DNA from: an uncultured Lachnospiraceae bacterium
GTDB taxonomy: Bacteria > Bacillota > Clostridia > Lachnospirales > Lachnospiraceae
DNA length: 12,470 nucleotides
NCBI GenBank assembly: GCA_947628025.1
Contig: CANQYH010000070.1
Location: 1 to 12,470, forward strand
Direction: 5' to 3'
The translations under genes and the position numbers were made by a program. Under the pieces are notes generated by a model. It ran no database searches, was not told where the DNA came from, and was given only the letters and a program-made list of their open reading frames with translations. Positions 1-7,241 of the stretch are shown here, one piece after another (within the stretch, counting starts at the first letter, position 1; each line of letters starts with the position of its first letter).

Positions 1-1613
1 ACACTTCCGAAATGGATTTTTCGGTTGACGGCGGTGATGCAGACGCAACTTCTCCTGCGAAAGGCGAAACGGTGGATCTGTCCGCCCTGTCCTCTGACAC
101 CTACTCGATCACGTCCGGCGGTTCCTACACCCTGAGCGGTTCCGGGACCGATACCATGATTTTAGTGGATGCGGGGAAAGCCGACGTCACGCTGGTTCTG
201 AACGGCGTTACGCTTCAAAACAGCAACGGCCCCGCCGTCTACGTCCGGTCGGCGGATAACGTCACCCTCTCTTTGGCTGACGGAACGACCAACACAATCT
301 CGGACGGCGATTCCTATTCGGTTTCCGATCAGGATTCCGCATTGGACGGAGCCATTTTCAGCAAGGCCGATCTCACCGTGAGCGGCGGCGGCACGCTGAT
401 TTTGAACGGGAACAACAAACATGGGATCGTCTCGAAAGACGATCTGGTCATCGTCTCCGGCACATTGGCGGTCACGGCAAAAAATGTAGGACTGTGCGGC
501 AAGGACTGCGTGAAAATCGGGAACGCCGTCATCACAATCACCGCCGGCAGCGACGGGATCCGTTCGGATAACGAGGAGGACCCCACACGCGGTTATGTGT
601 CGCTTTCCGGCGGCAGCCTCAATATCACGGCAGGCAACGACGGAATCCAGGCGGAAACCGTCATAAATGCGGAAAATACCGATTTGACCGTCACCGCCGG
701 AGGAGGCAGCGACAGGACGCTGACGTCCGCCGACGAATCCTATAAAGGATTAAAAGCCGGGTCAGACATTTATATCACCGGCGGCGTCTTCCGCATCGCT
801 TCCCGGGACGACTGCATCCATTCCAACGGAACGATCACCATTTCCGGCGGGGACTATACGCTCTCTTCCGGCGACGACGGCATCCACGCCGATACCGATC
901 TGGAGATCTCCGGCTCGTCCACCAAAATCGCCGTGGAGAAAAGCTACGAGGGGATCGAGGCCGCCAACCTGTATATCAAAGGCGGAACCGTTTCGGTCAA
1001 GGCCGACGACGACGGTCTGAACGCGGCGGGCGGCAACAATGCCCAAACCGGCAATAACGGCGGCATGATGCGTCCGGGCAGAGGCGGCTTCTCGTCCTCC
1101 ACCGGCAGCATAACGATTTCCGGCGGGGATATCTATATTCAAATGGGCGGGGACGGCGTGGATTCCAACGGAAGCCTGACGATGACCGGAGGCACGGTCA
1201 TCGTGTCCGGCGCCACAAGCGGCGACACCTCGATTTTGGACTATGACTCCACCGGCATCATCACCGGCGGCACCTTTATCGGGCTGGGCGCCTCCGGCAT
1301 GGCGCAGAATTTCAGCGGCGAATCGACCCAGGGCGCCATTTTGTCCGCCGTCGGCACCCAATCGGCCGGAACGGTCGTCAAGCTGACTGATTCGGAGGGA
1401 AATGTACGGATCGAGCATACGGCTGACCGCTCTTTCTCCTGCGTGATCCTCAGCCATCCTTCCCTGAAGCAGGGAGAAACCTACACGCTGACGGCGGGCA
1501 GTTTCTCCACAACGATTCAGATGACAGGCACCGTGTACAGCTCCGGCGGCGGAGGCTTTGGCCGCGGCGGTTTCGGCGGCGGAGGCGGCTTTAATCGCGG
1601 CGGCCGCCGGTGA
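1..1613 (+). CDS. Carbohydrate-binding beta-helix protein, Cthe_2159-like (5' partial)
   Basis: The frame is open to the left edge, so the N terminus (probably a signal or lipoprotein peptide) lies outside the window; the ATG at 12 is only an internal Met. Numbering from that Met gives 533 residues. The body is a run of short beta-strand repeats of the type 'ITISGG.Y...SGDDGIHA' (about residues 130-425), with recurring Asp-rich turns: GSDGIRSD (179-186), GNDGIQAE (208-215), GDDGIHAD (287-294), DDDGLNA (332-338) and GDGVDSN (380-386). This is the pattern of the Cthe_2159 family (cellulose/pectin-binding polysaccharide-lyase-like beta-helix, also called carbohydrate-binding domain-containing protein). 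In that family such acidic turns can bind calcium. A low-complexity N/G/R/S insert lies at 342-364, and the C terminus is a Gly/Arg tail (511-533). Likely secreted or surface-bound, binding acidic polysaccharide; no enzymatic activity is evident. The family often sits near CotH, VTC-like and DUF4956 genes, but none is visible here. Confidence 0.85.
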   Translation, partial: TSEMDFSVDGGDADATSPAKGETVDLSALSSDTYSITSGGSYTLSGSGTDTMILVDAGKADVTLVLNGVTLQNSNGPAVYVRSADNVTLSLADGTTNTISDGDSYSVSDQDSALDGAIFSKADLTVSGGGTLILNGNNKHGIVSKDDLVIVSGTLAVTAKNVGLCGKDCVKIGNAVITITAGSDGIRSDNEEDPTRGYVSLSGGSLNITAGNDGIQAETVINAENTDLTVTAGGGSDRTLTSADESYKGLKAGSDIYITGGVFRIASRDDCIHSNGTITISGGDYTLSSGDDGIHADTDLEISGSSTKIAVEKSYEGIEAANLYIKGGTVSVKADDDGLNAAGGNNAQTGNNGGMMRPGRGGFSSSTGSITISGGDIYIQMGGDGVDSNGSLTMTGGTVIVSGATSGDTSILDYDSTGIITGGTFIGLGASGMAQNFSGESTQGAILSAVGTQSAGTVVKLTDSEGNVRIEHTADRSFSCVILSHPSLKQGETYTLTAGSFSTTIQMTGTVYSSGGGGFGRGGFGGGGGFNRGGRR

Positions 1614-1704
1614 TTCGGCCGTAAGAATGCGGCGGCGCAAAGGCAGCATGGTGGACGCAGGACGCGGCGGCCGCCGGTAATTCGTCCATAAGAATGCGGC
1701 GGCG
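1596..1704. repeat. Imperfect 42-bp direct repeat, copies 67 bp apart
   Basis: Copy 1 is 1596-1637 and copy 2 is 1663-1704; I count 3 mismatches in 42 positions. Copy 1 covers the last codons (RGGRR) and stop codon of the beta-helix gene plus 24 nt after it. Copy 2 repeats the same RGGRR-stop coding pattern with TAA in place of TGA, in a different frame. Its right end forms the left arm of the terminator that follows. It looks like a local tandem duplication of the gene's 3' end, or a remnant of a lost neighbouring paralogue. Confidence 0.85.
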
Positions 1705-1737
1705 GATGGGGGGGTACCCGGTCCGCCGCCATTTTAT
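1698..1737 (+). terminator. Rho-independent terminator of the beta-helix gene
   Basis: The stem is GGCGGCGGA (1698-1706) pairing perfectly with TCCGCCGCC (1722-1730). The 15-nt loop contains the palindrome GGGTACCC (1712-1719), and ATTTTAT follows directly at 1731-1737. It lies 85 bp after the stop of the beta-helix gene. It should separate that transcript from the phosphodiester glycosidase gene, although I found no convincing promoter for the latter in 1738-1811. Confidence 0.75.
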
Positions 1738-1824
1738 AAGGAAATTAAGATGATATTTTCCTCATAGGCCGGACGATTCAGCGGTATCTTATTCTCAGAG
1801 CAAATAAAAACGGGGGATAGTGTT

Positions 1825-3036
1825 TTGAAGAGGAAAAATTACCTTTGGGGGATCCTTTACGGACTTTTTTTGACGGGCTTTACCGTATATGTTTTGCTGG
1901 ACACCTTTGTCATCGCCAGAGTTTACCGTCCGGTCACGCCGGACAGTTCCTACTCTCAAACGGAGTACGGGCAAAATTCACCCGATCCGGTCACTGAACA
2001 AAATAAAGAGCCCGATGAAGCCACTACGGGAAACGACTCCGATTCCGCAGTCACCACCGAAAATTCCGATAAAACCGATGATTCCTCCGTCGGAAACGAT
2101 TCCGATTCCGCAGTCACCACCGAAAACTCCGATAAAACCGATGACTCCTCTGTCGGAAACGATTCCGATTCCGCGGCCACCACCGAAAATTCCGATAAAA
2201 CCGATGATTCCTCCGTCGGAAACGACTCCGATTCCGCAGTCACCACCGAAAACTCCGATAAAACCGATGATTTCTCTGCGGAAAGCGGCTCCGATTCCGC
2301 AGTCATCACCGAGAATTCCTATCAAGACGGGAACATATCCGTCGCCATCACGGAATACCGGCAGAATGACACGACGATTTATGCGGCCGACGTCCGTCTT
2401 GCCTCGGCCGAATATCTGAAAACCGCCTTTGCAAAGAACGCCTACGGCAAAAACATCACGGAAAAGACCTCGGCGATCGCGGAAAATCATCAGGCGATCC
2501 TGGCAATCAACGGCGACTACTACGGGGCGCAGAAGAACGGATATGTTCTCCGCAACGGGGTGCTGTACCGCTCCGCCGCGGCCCGAAATCAAGAGGACCT
2601 GGTCATTTATCAGGACGGTTCCTTTGCATTGATTTCAGAGAGCGAGGTTTCGGCGGAACAGCTGCGGGAGGACGGAGCGGCGCAAATTCTTTCCTTCGGA
2701 CCGGGTCTTATTAAAGACGGAGCCGTCTGCGTGTCGCAGAACGATGAGGTCGGAAAAGCAAAGGCCAGCAATCCGAGAACTGCCGTCGGTATAATCGACG
2801 AACTGCATTATGTTTTTGTTGTGTCGGACGGACGCACTGAAGAAAGCGAGGGTCTGTCTTTATATGAATTGGCTGTGTTTATGCAGTCCCTCAGCGTCCG
2901 GGATGCCTATAATCTCGACGGCGGAGGCTCATCTACGATGGTCTTTTGCGGAGAAGTCGTCAATCATCCCACCACAAATGGGAACAGCATAAAAGAAAGG
3001 AGCGTGAGCGACATTGTCTATATCGGATATCAATAA
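1825..3036 (+). CDS. Membrane-anchored phosphodiester glycosidase family protein (NAGPA domain)
   Basis: This 403-residue protein starts at TTG 1825, with the G-rich site GGGGG at 1812-1816 in front; no in-frame ATG would keep the membrane segment. Residues about 6-30 form one hydrophobic helix after a short KRK-containing start, giving a signal anchor with the rest outside. Residues 69-166 are a Ser/Asp/Thr/Glu-rich repeat spacer. Residues about 170-403 match the NAGPA/phosphodiester glycosidase domain (PF09992): INGDYYG at 228-234, PRTAVGI at 317-323 and the hallmark LDGGGSSTM at 364-372. Characterised members cleave a sugar-phosphodiester bond, as in the human mannose-6-phosphate uncovering enzyme. 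In bacteria the substrates are mostly unknown, with wall or capsule polymers plausible (inference). The 3' end overlaps the next gene by 23 nt, suggesting co-translation. The spacer probably holds the catalytic domain away from the membrane across the wall. Confidence 0.88.
   Translation: MKRKNYLWGILYGLFLTGFTVYVLLDTFVIARVYRPVTPDSSYSQTEYGQNSPDPVTEQNKEPDEATTGNDSDSAVTTENSDKTDDSSVGNDSDSAVTTENSDKTDDSSVGNDSDSAATTENSDKTDDSSVGNDSDSAVTTENSDKTDDFSAESGSDSAVITENSYQDGNISVAITEYRQNDTTIYAADVRLASAEYLKTAFAKNAYGKNITEKTSAIAENHQAILAINGDYYGAQKNGYVLRNGVLYRSAAARNQEDLVIYQDGSFALISESEVSAEQLREDGAAQILSFGPGLIKDGAVCVSQNDEVGKAKASNPRTAVGIIDELHYVFVVSDGRTEESEGLSLYELAVFMQSLSVRDAYNLDGGGSSTMVFCGEVVNHPTTNGNSIKERSVSDIVYIGYQ
2029..2322 (+). 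repeat. 63-bp coding tandem repeat, 4 copies plus a degenerate partial fifth
   Basis: The units are 2029-2091, 2092-2154, 2155-2217 and 2218-2280, then a decayed partial copy at 2281-2322. Each full unit encodes 21 residues, beginning GNDSDSAVTT and ending DKTDDSSV. Units 1-3 differ by only a few bases, mostly third-position changes (aac/aat, tcc/tct) and one V-to-A change. Unit 4 ends FSA instead of SSV. The period is exactly 21 codons, so gain or loss of a unit keeps the frame. The tract encodes an acidic, probably disordered spacer between the membrane anchor and the enzyme domain. Confidence 0.95.
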
Positions 3037-3442
3037 TCGCAAAGCGATAAAGGTCACCCTTATCTATTTGGTAATCTCCTGCTTTTGCGCATTATTCGGG
3101 GCGGTTTATGAGCGGTTCAGCCATGAGGTGTACTCCTTTTTTATGATTTACGCGTTTGCCTTTCCGCTGGCGGGCGGCGCTCTGCCATTCGCTGCGTATG
3201 CTTTGACCGGCGCAAACTATCCCTCCGCGATCGCAAGGAATCTTTATCACGCCGGCATTGCCACGCTCACCGTGGGAAGTATCGTCCAGGGCGTCCTTGC
3301 AATCTACGGCACCGCAAACGATTTGTCCCGATTTTACTGGATCGCGGGCGCGGGACTCGTAATCGCCGGCGTGGCAGCCGGATTGGTTCAGAGGGCGTTA
3401 TCCCGAAAATCAAAACCGTTCCGAGACGCCCTTTCGCAATAA
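3014..3442 (+). CDS. Small four-helix integral membrane protein, unknown function
   Basis: I do not recognise the family. The 142-residue frame can only begin at TTG 3014, because a TGA in the same frame at 3005-3007 blocks any earlier start. AAGGAG at 2997-3002 lies 11 nt upstream, a slightly long spacing. Four hydrophobic helices are visible, at about residues 11-31, 40-63, 80-98 and 106-127. The C-terminal tail is basic (QRALSRKSKPFRDAL), so both ends are probably cytoplasmic by the positive-inside rule. There is no catalytic motif and no signal peptide. The start lies inside the end of the phosphodiester glycosidase gene in another frame (23-nt overlap), which implies co-expression and perhaps a shared envelope role (inference). 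It is the last gene before the convergent - strand block. Confidence 0.7.
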   Translation: MSISDINNRKAIKVTLIYLVISCFCALFGAVYERFSHEVYSFFMIYAFAFPLAGGALPFAAYALTGANYPSAIARNLYHAGIATLTVGSIVQGVLAIYGTANDLSRFYWIAGAGLVIAGVAAGLVQRALSRKSKPFRDALSQ

Positions 3443-3491
3443 TTCTGCATACCGGAACAACTCTGTCATATCTGCGTACCCTAACGCGCCG

Positions 3492-4820
3492 TCAGCGGCC
3501 GGCTTTCTGCCGTTCTGTCCGGATACGCGTTCCAGCCGCCGCGGCCCTCCCGGCCACGGCGCCGCTGGACCAGGCCCACTGCAGGTTGTAGCCGCCGCAG
3601 ATACCGTCCACGTCCAGGATCTCCCCCGCCAGGTAAAGCCCCGGCACGATCCCGGATTCCATCGTCGCCGGGTCTACCTCCGCCGTATCCACGCCGCCGC
3701 AGCACACCTGCGCCTGCTCGAATGAGTTAGAAGCGGTCACCCGCGTCTCAAACGCCCGAAGCTGCCCCAGAAGCGCGTTCCAGCCACGTTCCGGCACATC
3801 GCAGACCGCCGTTTTCGCGGAAAGGCCGGCGCGTTTCAACAGCGCCATGCTCAGCTTTTTATTCAGCAGACCGATCATCCACTGTTCGCAGCTCTTCTCC
3901 GGCATTGTCTCACGGCGCGTTTTTATCAGCGCCGCCGTTTCTTCCCGGCTCTGCCCCGGCAGAAAATCGACCACCGCTTTCACCTGTTTTCCCGCATACA
4001 GCGCCGAGGATGCGTAGCGGCTCACCTGAAAGACCGGGATCCCGGAGATGCCGTACTCGGTCAGCTGCAGTTCTCCCGTGTCCTCCGCCAGCTGTTTCCA
4101 TCCCCCGTCCGGTCCCGCTGCTTTTCTCCCTGCCTCCGGCTGCGCCGTCCTCTCAAAAAGCGTCACTTTCGCTTCCGTCCGGACCCCGGCCATCTGTTTA
4201 TAATCCGTTTCCGCGCAGCGAAGCTGCACCAAAGCCGGAAGCGGCGTCAGGATCCGGTGCCCCAGCCTGCGCGCCAATTCGTAGCCGCTGCCGTCGGAAC
4301 CGGTCGCAGGCGCTGCCTTTGAACCGGCCGCCAGGATCAGCGCGTCCGCCTCCAGCAAACCCTGACCGGTCCGGACCGAAAACGGTCCATTCGCCGTCTT
4401 TCGGATCTCCCGCACCGCACAGCCGGTCCGCAGCGCGACGCCCAGATGCTCCAGCTCCATCCGCAGCACGTCCAGCACCGATGACGCCTGATCCGAATAG
4501 GGGTATATGTAACCGTTCCTGTCTTTCGGCAGGATCCCCAGCTCCCCGAAAAACGCCAGCGTGTCCCCCACCGGGAAACGCTCCACCACCTGCCAGGGGA
4601 AATCCGCCCGGCTGCAGCGGTAATACTCCGGTCTCTGATTCAGGTTCGTAAAATTGCACCTGCCGTTTCCCGTAGACAACAGCTTTTTTCCCACCCGGTC
4701 CATCTGTTCTGTGACCGTCACCTGCGCGCCCCGGCGCGCCGCCTGGATCGCCGCCATCATCCCGGACGCGCCGCCGCCGATCACGATCACACGCCTGCCC
4801 ATTTCCATACATTCTCCCAT
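3492..4820 (-). CDS. NAD(P)/FAD-dependent oxidoreductase, BaiN/HI0933 (YhiN) family
   Basis: A 442-residue flavoprotein. It has an N-terminal dinucleotide-binding motif VIVIGGGASG (11-20) with the glutamate at the end of strand 2 (TEQ, 37-39). The family signature TGNGRCNFTN is at 50-59, AAGSKAAPATGSDGSGYELA is at 164-183, and the C-terminal FAD-contact block GEILDVDGICGGYNLQWAW is at 399-417. Length is slightly above the usual 400-420 because of a Gly/Lys-rich insert at about 228-244. The family includes BaiN, proposed in bile-acid 7-dehydroxylation, but most members have no proven substrate, so a bile-acid role should not be assumed. The start is uncertain: ATG 4820 has GAGGTGA just upstream, while ATG 4808 (Met5) has GGGAG and gives a start nearer the family norm. 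It has its own sigma-A promoter and is separated by 282 bp from the upstream operon. Downstream it faces the + strand block. Confidence 0.93.
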   Translation of the reverse strand: MGECMEMGRRVIVIGGGASGMMAAIQAARRGAQVTVTEQMDRVGKKLLSTGNGRCNFTNLNQRPEYYRCSRADFPWQVVERFPVGDTLAFFGELGILPKDRNGYIYPYSDQASSVLDVLRMELEHLGVALRTGCAVREIRKTANGPFSVRTGQGLLEADALILAAGSKAAPATGSDGSGYELARRLGHRILTPLPALVQLRCAETDYKQMAGVRTEAKVTLFERTAQPEAGRKAAGPDGGWKQLAEDTGELQLTEYGISGIPVFQVSRYASSALYAGKQVKAVVDFLPGQSREETAALIKTRRETMPEKSCEQWMIGLLNKKLSMALLKRAGLSAKTAVCDVPERGWNALLGQLRAFETRVTASNSFEQAQVCCGGVDTAEVDPATMESGIVPGLYLAGEILDVDGICGGYNLQWAWSSGAVAGRAAAAGTRIRTERQKAGR

Positions 4821-4865
4821 ATTCTCACCTCTACTCCGCTGTCCGTTCCATACGCCGTTTTCTCT

Positions 4866-4894
4866 ATTCTAACCGCTTTTGCGTTCCATTTCAA
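4866..4894 (-). promoter_or_regulatory. Sigma-A promoter of the BaiN-like gene
   Basis: On the - strand, TTGAAA (4889-4894) and TAGAAT (4866-4871) are separated by exactly 17 bp, matching the vegetative consensus in 5 of 6 bases at -10 and 5 of 6 at -35. Transcription would start near 4858, about 38 nt before ATG 4820. Apart from this, 4895-5102 holds only short inverted repeats such as ACAGGC/GCCTGT without a U-tract, and no gene I can support. Confidence 0.7.
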
Positions 4895-5102
4895 CTCCCG
4901 CTTTTCTCTTCGCCGGCCTGCCGCAAAAACCGTAGAAACGCCATTCCCGCACCCGCCCAGATACGCGCCGTTTATATCACCGGGCGCAAAGCTCCGGACC
5001 AAACAGGCCCATGGAACAGCAAAGCATTTCAGCCGCGTTTCCGCACAGGCTTTTTCTCGCCAGGCCTGCCGCGCGCCTGTCCCGCGGCCCGGTTCCCTGC
5101 TT

Positions 5103-5492
5103 CTAACTCGTATAGGACTCCAGATAAAAAAATACCTCCATCATCGACTCGAACCAGATCCCCTCCCGCAGCCGCTCCTGTTCCTCCTGCGGGAAATCCG
5201 TCACCGGGATATGCGTCCGCAGCGATTCGCGGTCCCCGCTTTCCGGCACCACCAGCAGGTACCCCGTCTCCGACACCAGGCGGTACCGTTCTCCTGCCGG
5301 CGCCGCGGCCGCCGTCTCCGCCGGTTCCAGCCGGATCACCACTTTATATTCTCCCGCCGTCTCCGTCTCATAGACCGTATCCGGGATCGCCGTCTCGTAG
5401 CGCACCCGGCTCCGCGTCGCGCCGTACCCCAGGGCAAACCCCAGCGCGGCCGCGGCCAAAAGCAGCAAAAAACAGATACCATACTTTCTCAT
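5103..5492 (-). CDS. Small secreted or anchored protein with BofC-like C terminus
   Basis: Start chosen at ATG 5492, because AAGGAGGA lies 8 nt upstream and the protein then begins MRKYGICFLLLLAAAALGFA, a signal peptide or anchor (residues about 4-23). An upstream in-frame ATG at 5528 would put 12 basic residues ahead of it and has no better site. Mature part: Tyr/Glu-rich segment (about 30-60), then 'ERYRLVSETGYLLVVPE' followed by THIPVTDFPQEEQERLREGI and a C-terminal FYLESYTS. This last layout resembles the C-terminal domain of BofC-like proteins common in Clostridia ('Y.L....G.L.VY... T.I....LP...Q..L..GI...'). In Bacillus, BofC controls the SpoIVB protease during sporulation. The resemblance is from memory of the pattern and not from a search. 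The gene follows the flippase gene by 60 nt and ends the operon. Confidence 0.75.
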   Translation of the reverse strand: MRKYGICFLLLLAAAALGFALGYGATRSRVRYETAIPDTVYETETAGEYKVVIRLEPAETAAAAPAGERYRLVSETGYLLVVPESGDRESLRTHIPVTDFPQEEQERLREGIWFESMMEVFFYLESYTS

Positions 5493-5552
5493 AGGAATCT
5501 TCCTCCTTATGCGTATAGTATCTGTCATCTTCCGCCCTTTTAAACCCGTTAT

Positions 5553-7241
5553 TTAATAAAGCCGCAGCAGCCGGGCCATTTTTAAAAGCTTCGTCCCTCC
5601 CGGCATCCGGCGCATCTCCCGCTCGGTAATGCCGCGCAGCCGGATCAGAAGCACAAAATAGACCGCGACCGCCGCGCAGACCGCCGCCGCAACGCCGACC
5701 ACATTTCCCAGCCTGCCGCAGGCCCAATACACGCCCCAGGCCACGGCCCCCATGACCGCCGAGGCCAGAAGCGGGATCACAAACGTCCGCCGCCACTCCT
5801 GCCGGTACCGCAGATACCTGGCGATCGAAACGGCGTTCAGGACGCAGACCAGGAGCGCGAAAAGAATGTTGGCAAACAAGACCCCGTAAATGCCCATCTT
5901 GAAGACGCTCAGCATCACATACAGGACGATCACATGCAGCACCATGGAGACCCCGGCGTTGACCATCGGGGCCTGCATCCGGTTGATCCCCTGCAGAACT
6001 CCGTTGGTCACGGTGGAAAGGGAAAAGACCACCACCGCCGCGGAACCGTACCGCAGCATGTCCGTCAGCATCGTATTGTCCATATTTCTAAACAGCAGGT
6101 CGGAGATCGGCCCGGCCAGCACCGCCAGCCCCACCGCCGACGGGATCGCGATGATCATGGAAAAACGGACGGCCATCGCGGTCCTGGACAGGATCTGCTT
6201 CCGGTCCCTCTCCGCCATCGCCATCGAAAGCGACGGGATCAGGGACGAAGAGAGCGCGTTGGCGATCGCGACCGGGATATTGAACAGCAGGTGGTAGCGC
6301 CCCGAATAGACGCCCCACTGCACCGCGATATCGGCCTGGGCCCCCATGCGGTCCATGACCTGTCCGAAAACGATATTGTCGATCACCGTGCCGCTGTTAT
6401 AGATCGTGCTGCTGATGAGGATCGGCAGGATCGTCATCGCCATGATATGGGAAATGGTCCCGTAGCTTTCCAGCCGCCCGCTCCGGTCCACCCGGATCTG
6501 CCGCCGGATCGTGCGCCGCATGGAGAAAAACAGCAGCAAAAAGCACAGAAGCGCCGTAAGGGCCCCGGCCCCGGTCCCCATCGTCGCGCCAACCGCGCCG
6601 AACGCGTAGGAATATTCCGTCGTCCCGTAGACCAGGTTCGACTTCAGTCCCACATCGAACAGGACTTTCGCCGCCGCCAGGCTTACGGCCGCGTTCACGA
6701 GCTGCTCGACGATCTGGGAGAGGGCCGTGGGCGTCATCGTCGAATGTCCCTGGAAATAGCCCCGGAACACGCCCAGATAGGCCATGATCCATACCGTGGG
6801 AGCCAGAGCGCGCAGGGCAAAGGAACAGTACGGCATCTTCAGGATCTCTACGGCAAAATAATCCGCGCCGAACCACATGACGCAAAAACAAAGGCCCCCT
6901 GCCGCCGTCGCGTAAAACAGGGACGCTTTCAGGATCCGCATCGTGTTGCGGTAACGCCGGACCGCGATCCGCGAGGCCACCATCTTGGAAACCGCCACCG
7001 GCAGGCTGTAGGACGACATGATCAAAAGCGTAGAATAAATGCCGTAAGCGGCCCCGTAATATCCGTTGCCCTCGTCGCCGATCATGTTGGCCAGAGGGAT
7101 CCGGTACAGCATGCCGATCAGCCTGACCAGGATCCCCGCCGCCGCCAGGATGCTGCCCTGCACCAGAAAATCCGCTCCCGCGCCGGATGCCGCGCGCTTC
7201 CCATATTTTGCTCTGCTCCGTCCTCTACTCGCTCTTTCCAT
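5553..7241 (-). CDS. Polysaccharide/lipid II flippase-like protein, SpoVB/MurJ type (MOP superfamily)
   Basis: A 562-residue multi-pass membrane protein with about 14 hydrophobic segments across its length. After a basic 20-residue leader, the first helices read DFLVQGSILAAAGILVRLIG (24-43) and YRIPLANMIGDEGNGYYGAA (46-65), followed by SLPVAVSKMVASR (79-91). This is the typical N terminus of the SpoVB/YtgP branch of the MOP exporter superfamily. A later block PVAIANALSSSLIPSLSMA matches the central transport helices. Family members flip undecaprenyl-linked wall precursors; SpoVB acts in spore cortex synthesis, and other paralogues work in vegetative cells. Which one applies cannot be told here. 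ATG 7241 has GGAG 6 nt upstream, and the gene overlaps the lipoprotein gene's 3' end by 17 nt, so it is probably co-translated with it. Confidence 0.9.
   Translation of the reverse strand: MERASRGRSRAKYGKRAASGAGADFLVQGSILAAAGILVRLIGMLYRIPLANMIGDEGNGYYGAAYGIYSTLLIMSSYSLPVAVSKMVASRIAVRRYRNTMRILKASLFYATAAGGLCFCVMWFGADYFAVEILKMPYCSFALRALAPTVWIMAYLGVFRGYFQGHSTMTPTALSQIVEQLVNAAVSLAAAKVLFDVGLKSNLVYGTTEYSYAFGAVGATMGTGAGALTALLCFLLLFFSMRRTIRRQIRVDRSGRLESYGTISHIMAMTILPILISSTIYNSGTVIDNIVFGQVMDRMGAQADIAVQWGVYSGRYHLLFNIPVAIANALSSSLIPSLSMAMAERDRKQILSRTAMAVRFSMIIAIPSAVGLAVLAGPISDLLFRNMDNTMLTDMLRYGSAAVVVFSLSTVTNGVLQGINRMQAPMVNAGVSMVLHVIVLYVMLSVFKMGIYGVLFANILFALLVCVLNAVSIARYLRYRQEWRRTFVIPLLASAVMGAVAWGVYWACGRLGNVVGVAAAVCAAVAVYFVLLIRLRGITEREMRRMPGGTKLLKMARLLRLY

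Noticed and set aside
762..1649. 295-codon open frame on the - strand opposite the beta-helix gene
   Set aside because: It is an Ala/Gly/Arg-rich shadow with periodicity inherited from the beta-helix repeats on the coding strand.
1978..2592. Repetitive open frames on both strands across the 63-bp repeats
   Set aside because: A repeat whose length is divisible by 3 keeps several frames open. Only the + frame joins to a conserved enzyme domain.
3443..3480. Near-repeat TCTGCATACC / TCTGCGTACC in the convergent gap
   Set aside because: It is only about 10 bp with a mismatch, has no associated mobile element, and is likely chance.
3492..4820. Bile-acid 7-dehydroxylation role for the BaiN-like protein
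   Set aside because: No other bai genes are in the window, and the family is widespread in bacteria that do not transform bile acids.
4787..5002. 71-codon frame on the - strand starting at TTG upstream of the BaiN-like gene
   Set aside because: It runs through the well-matched sigma-A promoter and the gene's start, has no good ribosome site, and its product resembles nothing I know.
5020..5102. GC-rich inverted repeats (ACAGGC/GCCTGT, GCCAGGCCTGCC) after the BofC-like gene as a terminator
   Set aside because: The long loop and lack of any U-tract do not support intrinsic termination.
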